Shown here one piece after another: positions 1 through 7,273 of a DNA stretch of 43,086 nt. Made by a program: the position numbers and the translations under genes. Source of the DNA: an uncultured Gluconobacter sp. (GTDB lineage: Bacteria > Pseudomonadota > Alphaproteobacteria > Acetobacterales > Acetobacteraceae); assembly GCA_937880175.1 (NCBI GenBank), contig CALFLO010000014.1, positions 1 to 43,086 of the forward strand, written 5' to 3'. The first letter of the stretch is position 1. Every line of letters begins with the position of its first letter. The notes below the pieces were generated by a model. It saw nothing but the letters and a program-made list of their open reading frames with translations. It was not told the DNA's origin and did not search any database.

Positions 1-509
1 CGGAACAGCGCCGTGTAATACTCGTCCACCGCACGGTCCGAATGCCAGACTTCCATGGCGCGGTTGGAGTCCTGCTGCGTGATCGCGTCGATCGAACGGC
101 GCAAATTTTCCTGCACCAGACGGCCCATGCTGCGCAGACCCGAAAGCGAGATCTGGTTTTCCGGCATCCGGATCCGCAGCGAACGGCGTGCGATGGAGGA
201 GGCGTAATCGCCAATCCGCTCCAGATCGCCCGTGATCTTCAGGGCCGCCACGATTTCGCGCAGATCGCCCGCCATGGGGCTGCGAAGCGCCAGCAGGCGG
301 ATCGCGAGGCTCTCGACCTCACGTTCGAGCTGGTCCACTTCCGGGTCCTGCCGTGCGGCGGCATCGGCGGCTTCCTCGTTGCGGTCCGCAATGGCGGACA
401 GCGCAAGGGCCACCTGATTTTCCACGATGCCGCCCATCTGCGCCATCATGGACCGGAGCTGGCCCAGCTCCTGCTCGTAGCTTTTGACGATGTGAGATCT
501 GTCAGCCAT
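1..509 (-). CDS. phoU: PhoU, phosphate signalling/transport regulator (C-terminus cut by window edge)
   Basis: PhoU is a cytoplasmic, all-helical negative regulator that couples the Pst transporter to the PhoR/PhoB phosphate response. About 169 residues are visible, reading MADRSHIVKSYEQEL at the start. They include the family signature ERIGDYASSIAR, a metal-binding ExxxD-type motif on a three-helix bundle. The frame stays open to base 1, so the last part of the protein lies outside the window. The ATG at 507-509 follows the pstB stop by only six bases, the usual pstCAB-phoU order, so it is very probably translated from the same transcript. Identification rests on the motif and the operon context. 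Confidence 0.95.
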   Translation of the reverse strand, partial: MADRSHIVKSYEQELGQLRSMMAQMGGIVENQVALALSAIADRNEEAADAAARQDPEVDQLEREVESLAIRLLALRSPMAGDLREIVAALKITGDLERIGDYASSIARRSLRIRMPENQISLSGLRSMGRLVQENLRRSIDAITQQDSNRAMEVWHSDRAVDEYYTALF

Positions 510-515
510 GACGCG

Positions 516-1307
516 TTATCCAAACCTGCCCGTGATGTAGTCCTGGGTCTGCTGCTGCTTCGGATTGGTGAACATCCGGTCCGCGCTGTCCACTTCGATC
601 AGCCGTCCCATGTAGAAAAATGCCACCTGATCCGCGCAACGCGCAGCCTGCTGCATGTTGTGTGTCACGATTGCGATCGTGAACTCTTCCTTGAGTTCGT
701 CAAGAAGCTCCTCGATGCGCGCCGTGGAGATCGGATCCAGCGCCGAAGTCGGCTCGTCGAGCAGCAGGACTTCAGGCCGCGTGGCAATCGAACGGGCGAT
801 ACACAGACGCTGCTGCTGGCCACCCGACAGACCGGACGCCGGAGCGTTCAGACGGTCACGGACCTCGTTCCACAGCGCCACACGCGTCAGCACGTCCTGA
901 ACACGCGCGTCCATGTCCGCCTTGTTCATCTTCTCATGCAGACGCACGCCAAAGGCGATGTTGTCATAGATGGACATCGGGAACGGCGTCGGCTTCTGGA
1001 ACACCATGCCCACACGGGCACGCAGGATGTTCAGATCAAGATCGTGTTCGAGAATGTTGCGCCCGTCAAAGATCACCTCGCCCGTCGCACGCTGACCGGG
1101 ATACAGGTCGTACATGCGGTTGAAGATCCGCAGCAGCGTCGATTTGCCACATCCGCTCGGCCCGATCATGGCCGTGACACGCCGCGCCGGGAAATCCACC
1201 GAGATGTCGTGCAGGGCGTGGTTTTCGCCGTAGTAGAAGTTCAGGTTGCGGACAGCCAGCGCCACTTCTGGGCTTTTCGCCGCCTGCGGATCAGTCTCGG
1301 TCATCAT
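516..1307 (-). CDS. pstB: PstB, phosphate ABC transporter ATPase
   Basis: This is the ATP-hydrolysing subunit that powers phosphate import through PstC/PstA at the inner membrane. The core contains Walker A GPSGCGKST, a Q-loop in VFQKPTPFPMSIYDNIAFG, the ABC signature LSGGQQQR, Walker B VLLLDEPTSALD and the H-loop IVTHNM. These run in the strict order and wording of PstB, ending DYITGRFG. There are two start regions. An ATG at 1346 overlaps the pstA stop as ATGA. The ATGs at 1307 and 1304 follow an AGGA Shine-Dalgarno and give about 262 residues, nearer the usual family length of about 257. I chose 1307. It sits between pstA and phoU in one operon. Confidence 0.97.
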   Translation of the reverse strand: MMTETDPQAAKSPEVALAVRNLNFYYGENHALHDISVDFPARRVTAMIGPSGCGKSTLLRIFNRMYDLYPGQRATGEVIFDGRNILEHDLDLNILRARVGMVFQKPTPFPMSIYDNIAFGVRLHEKMNKADMDARVQDVLTRVALWNEVRDRLNAPASGLSGGQQQRLCIARSIATRPEVLLLDEPTSALDPISTARIEELLDELKEEFTIAIVTHNMQQAARCADQVAFFYMGRLIEVDSADRMFTNPKQQQTQDYITGRFG

Positions 1308-1342
1308 GGAATCCTGTATCATCCCCTGCGTTGTTCCCGGGG

Positions 1343-2215
1343 TCATCCGCGTCGCGCCGAAACGCGGACAGCAATATTGATGGCCAGCACACCCATCGTC
1401 ACCAGCAGCGCACCGGCCCAGGCCAGCTGCACCCAGTCTTCATAGGATGCACCGGCATACTGGTAGATCGTCACCGGCAGGCTCGCCATCGGCCGGTTGA
1501 GGCTGAAAGACCAGTTCTGGTTGCCGAGCGACGTGAACAGCAGCGGTGCCGTCTCACCACTCACACGGGCCAGAGCAAGCAGAATACCGGTCAGAACGCC
1601 CGTCTTGGCGGAGCGCAGGCACAGCGAAAGCGTTACCCGCCAGCGCGTCGCACCCAGAGCTGCACCAGCCTCGCGCATGGAGGTCGGGACGAGCCGCAGC
1701 ATGTCTTCGGTCGTACGCACGATGATCGGCACGGCCAGGATCGCCAGTGCAACAGACCCGGCAAGTGCGGAAAAGTGCCCGAACGGCGCCACCATGACCT
1801 GATAGACGAACAGACCGACCAGAATGGACGGCACCGACATCAGCACATCGGAGACGAACCGGACGCAGGACGCGAACCTGTTGGTGTCCGCCCCGTATTC
1901 GGAAAGATAGATCCCGCAGCCAAGCCCAAGCGGCGTTGCCATCAGCAGCGCCAGAAAGGTCTGGATCAAACTGCCCACGATCGCATTCGCAAGCCCCGAA
2001 GACGAACCGGGCGGCCCCATCGGCTTCATGATCGCCGCGGCGGACAGACCGGACAGACCGCGTGACAGCAGCGTCCACAGGATGGAGGCGAGCACCAGCA
2101 CGAGAATCCCGGCCATCACCATACCGAAAGCCGTGGCGATATGGTCGGCGCGGCGGCGGCGGGCGGCGCGGGGATTGGGCTTCCAGCCGGTTGGGGAGAC
2201 GACTGTTTCGCTCAT
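1343..2215 (-). CDS. pstA: PstA, phosphate ABC transporter permease
   Basis: This is one of the two integral membrane subunits forming the phosphate channel with PstC. The 290 residues begin with a basic cytoplasmic tail rich in Arg (RRRRADH), then a first hydrophobic helix. The permease core carries the EAA-like coupling loop region around REAGAALGATRWRVTLSLCLRSA, and several further hydrophobic segments follow. The start ATG overlaps the pstC stop as ATGA (2212-2215), indicating translational coupling. Length and order fit PstA. Confidence 0.95.
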   Translation of the reverse strand: MSETVVSPTGWKPNPRAARRRRADHIATAFGMVMAGILVLVLASILWTLLSRGLSGLSAAAIMKPMGPPGSSSGLANAIVGSLIQTFLALLMATPLGLGCGIYLSEYGADTNRFASCVRFVSDVLMSVPSILVGLFVYQVMVAPFGHFSALAGSVALAILAVPIIVRTTEDMLRLVPTSMREAGAALGATRWRVTLSLCLRSAKTGVLTGILLALARVSGETAPLLFTSLGNQNWSFSLNRPMASLPVTIYQYAGASYEDWVQLAWAGALLVTMGVLAINIAVRVSARRG

Positions 2216-3192
2216 TTCGTATCTCCCCGCAGCATCCGCGCAAGCGCCAGGCTGGCGAAAGACAGAAGCATCAGGATGAAACCCAGTGCCAGCAGCGCTG
2301 ACAGGCGCAGCGACCCAGCCGGGCTTTCCGGAAACTGGAGGGCGATCAAGGAGGCAACCGTGCTGCGCGGTGCAAACAGCGACCAGCCAACAGCCGTCAC
2401 GTTTCCGATCACGAAGGTCACGGCCATGGTTTCACCCAGCGCACGCCCCATGCCAAGGACGATCGCGCCGATCATGCCGGTCCGCGACCAGGGCACCACG
2501 ACCTTCCACATCACATCCCAGCGCGTGGCCCCCAGACCATAGGCGCTCTCACGCAGCATGGCGGGCATGGCAGCAAACACGTCGCGCATCACGGCCGTCA
2601 TGAAAGGTGCGATCATGACCGCCAGCACCAGACCGGCCGTCATGAGGCCCGTGCCGAATGGCGCACCATGAATGATGAATCTGATCCCCGGGACATGCTT
2701 GAAATGATGGGTCAGGAAAGGCTGGACCGTCCGGGCCATGAAGGGAACGATCGTAAAAAAGCCCCACATACCGAAAATGATGGACGGCACCGCGGCAAGA
2801 AGCTGTACGGCCGTACCAACGATCGCGGCAATCCGCGGGGGCGCCATCGCCGTTAGCCAGAATGCCGTTCCGAACGCCAGCGGGAGCGCAATGGCCACAC
2901 CGATCAGCGTACTGACGATCGTGCCGAACAGCGGCGCCCAGGCTCCGTAAAGGTCGGCGACGGGGTTCCAGACGTCATGGAAAGCAAATCCGAGCCCAAA
3001 CGTCCGGAATGCCAGACTTCCCCCCACACCCATAAGCAGCACGAGACCACCCAGCACCACCAGAACCAGCAGCGCCGAAGCGGCAACCAGCAGATGGAAT
3101 GCGGTATCGGGCCCGCTGCGGCGGCTTCCACTGCGGGAAACACCGGCCTTGTCGCGGGCCTCTTTGGGCTGCGTGGCTGTGGCAAGGGTCAT
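2212..3192 (-). CDS. pstC: PstC, phosphate ABC transporter permease
   Basis: This is the partner permease of PstA for high-affinity phosphate import. The 326 residues have a charged N-terminal tail of about 30 residues, a long hydrophobic helix, then the binding-protein-dependent transport core. The core carries the coupling motif RESAYGLGATRWDVMWKVVVPWS near residue 215 and several more transmembrane segments. It is the first gene of the visible pst operon. No pstS for the periplasmic phosphate-binding protein lies upstream; the divergent dps gene follows instead. No convincing Shine-Dalgarno precedes the ATG at 3192, so a slightly different start is possible. Confidence 0.95.
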   Translation of the reverse strand: MTLATATQPKEARDKAGVSRSGSRRSGPDTAFHLLVAASALLVLVVLGGLVLLMGVGGSLAFRTFGLGFAFHDVWNPVADLYGAWAPLFGTIVSTLIGVAIALPLAFGTAFWLTAMAPPRIAAIVGTAVQLLAAVPSIIFGMWGFFTIVPFMARTVQPFLTHHFKHVPGIRFIIHGAPFGTGLMTAGLVLAVMIAPFMTAVMRDVFAAMPAMLRESAYGLGATRWDVMWKVVVPWSRTGMIGAIVLGMGRALGETMAVTFVIGNVTAVGWSLFAPRSTVASLIALQFPESPAGSLRLSALLALGFILMLLSFASLALARMLRGDTK

Positions 3193-3532
3193 GCGTGAGG
3201 GGCTCTGACTTGAAAAACGGGCGTTATCCGGCGGCTACAGCCACCACATCAGTGCATTAGCCGTCCTGTCATGGAAGAACAACCGGAACAGGAACGACGC
3301 TGGATGAAACATTTATGTCACCGTCGCGGACGAAGGTCGAGACAGACCGCCAAAAACTGCCGCCGGTATCAGATCCCGAAATTGCAGAACCCAAACCGCA
3401 ATCCACAAGGCAACCGTGGCACGGATGACACGTTTGAATGAGCGACGGCCCCGAAGCACTGAGGGGCGCGAGAACATTTTCACGACCTGAATCCCGTCTT
3501 CGGGTCTTATTCCGATGCTCAGGAGTATTCCC
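3193..3532. other. pstC-dps divergent intergenic region
   Basis: These 340 bases separate the divergent pstC and dps genes and should hold both promoters. One heptamer CTGTCAT at 3266-3272 matches a Pho-box half site, but no second copy sits at the 11-base period. A small hairpin (CCCG, loop TCTT, CGGG) lies about 30 bases before the dps start. A doubtful 54-codon minus-strand reading frame is listed separately. I could not define promoters with confidence. Confidence 0.4.
3313..3477 (-). CDS. Possible small membrane protein (54 aa), doubtful
   Basis: This is a short minus-strand frame between dps and pstC. Its product has a basic N-terminus followed by a hydrophobic stretch, ATVALWIAVWVLQF, that could be one membrane helix. 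A CAGG lies about eight bases before the ATG. It is not a family I recognise. It occupies the space where the pstC and dps promoters should be, so it may be a chance open frame. Confidence 0.18.
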   Translation of the reverse strand: MFSRPSVLRGRRSFKRVIRATVALWIAVWVLQFRDLIPAAVFGGLSRPSSATVT

Positions 3533-4072
3533 ATGGTTTCCAGAACCGACCGCCACATCACGCAGAACAACACGGCGGACAATACCAAGAATGTTTCCAT
3601 CGAGACCCTGAACGCCCGTCTTTCAGACCTGATCGATCTGGCGCTCATCACCAAGCAGGCGCACTGGAACCTCAAGGGCCCGCAGTTCATTGGCGTTCAC
3701 GAAATGCTCGACGGCTTTCGCTCCAGCATCGACGGTTTTTCGGATACAGTTGCCGAACGGGCTGTCCAGCTTGGCGGCACGGCTCTGGGAACCGTGCAGG
3801 ACGTGTCCAAGAACAGCGCCTGCACGCCTTATCCGAACAACATCTACCGCGTGGCCGACCATCTGGCGGCGCTGATCGACCGTTATGCGACGGTTGCCAA
3901 CAACATGCGTGAGTCCATCAAGGTGACGGACGAAGCTGGCGACGACGATACGGCGGACGTCTTCACGGAAGTCTCCCGTGGTCTCGATAAGCATCTCTGG
4001 TTCCTCGAAGCTCATGTTCAGGAACCGACCGGCCAGATGCGCGATGGCGACCACAAGGGAAGCCGTGGCTGA
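3533..4072 (+). CDS. dps: Dps-type ferritin, DNA-protecting iron-storage protein
   Basis: Dps forms a 12-subunit shell that oxidises Fe(II) with hydrogen peroxide and can protect DNA under stress. The 179-residue product has the full inter-subunit ferroxidase set: H44 and W45 (AHWNLKGPQF), H56 and D60 (VHEMLDGF), then D71 and E75 (DTVAER). The spacing of these residues is the same as in E. coli Dps (H51, H63, D67, D78, E82). The start is the ATG at 3533, seven bases after AGGAG; an upstream in-frame ATG at 3515 lies before that ribosome site and is unlikely. The N-terminal 20 residues are polar with few lysines. A strong terminator follows. Confidence 0.95.
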   Translation: MVSRTDRHITQNNTADNTKNVSIETLNARLSDLIDLALITKQAHWNLKGPQFIGVHEMLDGFRSSIDGFSDTVAERAVQLGGTALGTVQDVSKNSACTPYPNNIYRVADHLAALIDRYATVANNMRESIKVTDEAGDDDTADVFTEVSRGLDKHLWFLEAHVQEPTGQMRDGDHKGSRG

Positions 4073-4099
4073 TCACCCCAGCTCCATCTGAAGTCTCAG

Positions 4100-4126
4100 A
4101 CGCCCCGCAGATCTTCTGCGGGGCGT
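4100..4126. terminator. Terminator between dps and the convergent minus-strand gene
   Basis: A perfect inverted repeat pairs CGCCCCGCAG (4101-4110) with CTGCGGGGCG (4116-4125), extended by an A-T pair. It has a five-base loop and is followed on the plus strand by TTCTGCTTTTCT. It lies between the dps stop and the stop of the convergent gene at 4136, so it can serve both strands. Confidence 0.85.
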
Positions 4127-4135
4127 TCTGCTTTT

Positions 4136-4576
4136 CTAGAGACAGCGTTCCAGATGCTCGCGGGCGAAAACAAGTGCCGGGGCTTCATGCGTCCAGATCT
4201 CCGCCTCTGTCGGAAGAGGCGCATCGGTCTTCGGGGCCTCTTCTAACACGGCAGGGCCGCCGACAGGGTGAGACGGCTCCATATCCGGACTTTTTGGTGA
4301 TATCAGCGCCGCCAGATGCTCGAAATCATGGGTCTGTAACGGCCCCGGCTCAACACCCGGCTTCTGCTGAACCAGCCACTTTTTGGTCAGCTCCCGCAGA
4401 TTACCCCATTCCCGCTCACCGTCCGCGGACGCAGGCTCGGACATCCCCGCCTGCGTGGCTGCGGCGAGAGCGTGAATGTCCGGATCCGCCAGCAGTGCCG
4501 GATGGGACGATTCATCTTTCCTGCAAACCCAGCGCCGCAGAGCGGTTTTCAAAACTGATACGACGTCATCCGCCAT
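4136..4576 (-). CDS. Hypothetical protein (146 aa)
   Basis: I do not recognise this family. The product is soluble-looking, with no signal peptide or membrane helix. A basic N-terminal segment (LKTALRRWVCRKDESSHPALL) is followed by an acidic, proline-rich remainder and ends AREHLERCL. Codon use resembles its neighbours. The frame is bounded by the strong terminator downstream and 128 bases of intergenic DNA upstream, which supports it being real. It could be transcribed with the glycosyltransferase upstream at 5937-4705. No function is assigned. Confidence 0.65.
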   Translation of the reverse strand: MADDVVSVLKTALRRWVCRKDESSHPALLADPDIHALAAATQAGMSEPASADGEREWGNLRELTKKWLVQQKPGVEPGPLQTHDFEHLAALISPKSPDMEPSHPVGGPAVLEEAPKTDAPLPTEAEIWTHEAPALVFAREHLERCL

Positions 4577-4704
4577 TCTGACCTGCCTTCATCCTGCCTG
4601 ATCCCCTGCCAGCGGGAACACAGCCGATCTCCCGTTCCGCAAGACGGAAAAATCCGGAAGCCCGACCCTACCAAGCCCCCGGACAAACACCAAGATTTTG
4701 ACAT

Positions 4705-5937
4705 TCAGGACCGGTGCGTCGTTATGATCCGCTCGACCAGATCGTCATAACGTTCCAGATAGTCGTTCAGGCAGAGGGTGGCCTCGGCGTAACGCCGCGC
4801 TTCCAGCCCCAGACGACGGGCCGTCCGACGATCATCGAGAAGCGCAAGCGTGGCCTCGGCAATCTTTTCGGGCTCCAGAAACGGCACCAGTCGGCCCGTG
4901 ACGTCATCCGTAATGAATTCCCTAACGGGAGCCGTATCGCTTCCGATAATCGGACAGCCTGTCGCCATGGCTTCGCGCAGGGACCAGGAAGCGACGAACG
5001 GATAGGTCAGATACAGATGGGCATCCGAACGCCGCAGCAGGGCGCGGAAATCGTCGTACTCGACCTTGCCGACGAAATGCACGCGGTCGAGATCCAGCCT
5101 GTCTCCCAACTCGCGGAGCATGACCTCGCGCCAGCTTCCACCATCCGGCGGCAGAGTGCCATAGCTGACCTTGTCTCCGCCGACGAGAATGACATGCGCG
5201 TCCTTGCGCTCGGCGAGAATGCGCGGAAGCGCGCGCATGACGACATGGAACCCACGATAGGGTTCGAGGTCACGGGCCACATAGGTGACGAGCGGCGTTT
5301 TGGGCGTGATCCGGACATCCTTGATGACAAGGTTGCGGCGTCTGGCCTGCGGCTCGGGAGAACAGAGCTCCAGATTGACGCCTTCGCGTAACAGGGAAAT
5401 CTTTTCCTGCGCCCAGGCGGGATAGGTTCCGAGCTGGAACTGCGTGGGACACTGACCATATCCGTTCGCAAGGCAAAGAGCCTGCAGATTGATGGAGTTC
5501 TTGACCCGTACGGAAGCGGCCAGTTCCGGTGACGGCGGAAATTCTGGATCGAAACCCACGTCGTTCTGATCCGCGTGGTAGAAAAACTCGAAATAACCAA
5601 GGATCGGGCAGTTCGGAAACACATCACCCAGATTGAGCAGTTCGCCCCAGCCGTGATGGCCAATGATGATATCGGGCTCGTAACCCAGCCCCTTGAGCGT
5701 CCGGGCAGCCGTGGCGACGGCTTCAGCACGGAGCAGGCCGTATTCGAACTCCCTCAGACTGGGATGGGTCTCCATCGAAGGCAGGCGCGCCACACGGTAA
5801 ATGGCACGCCGGACACCGGGAATATGATTGTTGTTCGCCTCGGAGATAAAGACGATCTCATGACCCTGCGCCAGAAGGTGACGGACGAAATGCAGGAACT
5901 GCCCTGGGAAATTCTGATGGACGAATAGGTAACGCAC
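4705..5937 (-). CDS. GT4-family glycosyltransferase
   Basis: This is a predicted GT-B fold glycosyltransferase transferring a sugar from a nucleotide donor in the cytoplasm. The product opens MRYLFVHQNFPGQF, a typical start for this subgroup. The N-terminal acceptor domain contains a histidine-rich turn (IIGHHGWGELLNL). The C-terminal donor domain has VTYVARDLEPYRGFHVVMRALP and a Ser/Leu-Arg-Glu stretch, ASWSLREAMATGCPIIGSDTAP, equivalent to the family E-x7-E region. I chose the GTG at 5937 because GGAG lies five bases upstream and it gives the conserved N-terminus. An ATG at 5985 would add 16 unconserved-looking residues. It clusters with another glycosyltransferase and a type I exporter, suggesting glycosylation of a surface polymer or protein. 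Confidence 0.9.
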   Translation of the reverse strand: MRYLFVHQNFPGQFLHFVRHLLAQGHEIVFISEANNNHIPGVRRAIYRVARLPSMETHPSLREFEYGLLRAEAVATAARTLKGLGYEPDIIIGHHGWGELLNLGDVFPNCPILGYFEFFYHADQNDVGFDPEFPPSPELAASVRVKNSINLQALCLANGYGQCPTQFQLGTYPAWAQEKISLLREGVNLELCSPEPQARRRNLVIKDVRITPKTPLVTYVARDLEPYRGFHVVMRALPRILAERKDAHVILVGGDKVSYGTLPPDGGSWREVMLRELGDRLDLDRVHFVGKVEYDDFRALLRRSDAHLYLTYPFVASWSLREAMATGCPIIGSDTAPVREFITDDVTGRLVPFLEPEKIAEATLALLDDRRTARRLGLEARRYAEATLCLNDYLERYDDLVERIITTHRS

Positions 5938-6074
5938 GTCTTCTCCGGGGCGACAGGACGCCTCTGCGGTTTCCTGTTCGCGCACGGAGAGGACAGCAGA
6001 TGGCAGCAGTTTTCAAAGACGGCCGGAGAAGGAAAGTTCCCTCTCCAGCCACTCAGTCAGGCATAGGCGACAGT

Positions 6075-7088
6075 TCAGGATGCCGGGGTAGACTTGCGCT
6101 TTCTGGGGGTAGCCGCCTTGGCTGACGTTTCCGCCGCTTTCGGAGCGCGGGGCTTTGCTGGAGCCTTGGGAGCCGCTTTAGGCGCCGCAGTTTTGGAGGC
6201 CACTTCAGGAGCGGACTTGGGAACTACGATTTCTTCACCCTCAGGCACGATCTCCAACAGGAAAGCCTCCAGCGGTGCCAGGCTTTCGGCTTCCAGCGCT
6301 TCGGAACCGTCCACAGGGCCAAGACGCGTGCCGTCTGTGAATGTTGCCGTCAGACGGATCTTGAGCGTCTCGGCGGACTTGCCCTTGAGGCGGACGCGCA
6401 GCCCCAGAATCGGGAGCGCCATGCCGCGTGAGCCACAATACTGGCCACCTTCAGCCCAGGGAGAGAGCCAGCCCTTGCCGAGAACCGCCTGATATTCGAG
6501 ATCCGCAGCCGGAACGCCTGTTTCGGGAGCGATGCTGAACCCTTCGATCCAGCTCTGGCTTCCGGGAACGCCCATCCAGTGTCCGACACCGGTCGTGACA
6601 TCGCCGCGACGCTGAATATGAGCGGAAATATCCTTTGCAACTGTTTCTTCAACAGCTTCCGGAGCCTCGGCCTCAGCAGGAGCCGGGGCTGGCGGCTGAG
6701 CGACAGCCTGAGCCGCCGCAACTGCCTGTCCCGAGGAGACGGGGCCCGCGAGCTGGGCAACCTGCAGACGCGGAGCCGCATGGGGGCTGCCGGGCTCCTG
6801 ATAGGTCGTCACGAGAACCGCGGCCGGACCACGCAATACACGAACCAGAGCCGCGCCGTTCGAGCCGCCAATCCAGCCATCTTCCTCGAACGTGCTGACT
6901 GTCACGATCCCGGGGGGTGTCCCGGGAGCGCGCGAAATCCTGACTCCCGGCAGACCGGCGGGACCGGCAGGCGCCTGACCGGCAGCATGGAAAATGCAGA
7001 ATATTCCTGCATCCAGCACCATCATATGCGCACCGGCCTTGAGGTCGATGACCCGGTTCTGTCGCGATGCTTCGGCGGCGTTAGACAT
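6075..7088 (-). CDS. ChW-like repeat protein with Lys/Ala/Pro-rich tail (337 aa)
   Basis: This is not a standard family to me. The N-terminal 100 residues are beta-like. A Pro/Ala-rich linker follows (residues about 115-155). Residues about 160-240 then hold two motifs resembling clostridial hydrophobic (ChW) repeats: AHIQRRGDVTTGVGHWMGVP and LEYQAVLGKGWLSPWAEGG, the latter continuing with the GSRG turn and a hydrophobic strand ending RVRLKG. The last 50 residues are a histone-H1-like tail of Lys, Ala and Pro ending RKRKSTPAS. There is no signal peptide. It lies between two glycosyltransferase genes on the same strand, which suggests a carbohydrate-related or regulatory partner. The repeat call is by eye and needs a profile search. 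Confidence 0.75.
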   Translation of the reverse strand: MSNAAEASRQNRVIDLKAGAHMMVLDAGIFCIFHAAGQAPAGPAGLPGVRISRAPGTPPGIVTVSTFEEDGWIGGSNGAALVRVLRGPAAVLVTTYQEPGSPHAAPRLQVAQLAGPVSSGQAVAAAQAVAQPPAPAPAEAEAPEAVEETVAKDISAHIQRRGDVTTGVGHWMGVPGSQSWIEGFSIAPETGVPAADLEYQAVLGKGWLSPWAEGGQYCGSRGMALPILGLRVRLKGKSAETLKIRLTATFTDGTRLGPVDGSEALEAESLAPLEAFLLEIVPEGEEIVVPKSAPEVASKTAAPKAAPKAPAKPRAPKAAETSAKAATPRKRKSTPAS

Positions 7089-7230
7089 TCCCTACTCCCA
7101 ATTGCGTCCGTTCTTGCGGGCAATAATACCGGCATGTTTCATAAACTGTCACGAGTGGACCGTGCAGTCATGAGCAACATTCCCACGATGCGTTGCAACA
7201 GCTTCTACAAATACCGGCTTCTGTTTCGGC

Positions 7231-7236
7231 ATTATA
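7231..7236 (-). promoter_or_regulatory. Possible -10 element upstream of the ChW-like gene
   Basis: On the minus strand the hexamer TATAAT occurs 143 bases before the start at 7088. A good -35 is not visible at 17 bases, only T-rich sequence. It lies in the 185-base gap after the large glycosyltransferase gene. The hexamer is perfect, but the promoter call is weak. Confidence 0.3.
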
Positions 7237-7273
7237 GTGGCCTGTTTCGATAAAAAAGGTAAATCACCCGTCA

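Noticed and set aside
42..1445. Long plus-strand open frame opposite phoU and pstB
   Set aside because: It is antisense to clear phoU and pstB, is rich in Arg, His and Gln, and has no motif. Such shadows are common in high-GC codon patterns.
3266..3272. CTGTCAT as a Pho box for pstC
   Set aside because: Only one half site is present. The second repeat at the required 11-base period is missing on both sides, so I do not call a Pho box.
4635..4649. TTCCG/CGGAA hairpin after the GT4 gene as a terminator
   Set aside because: The five-base stem is weak, and the T-run on the minus strand precedes rather than follows the hairpin.
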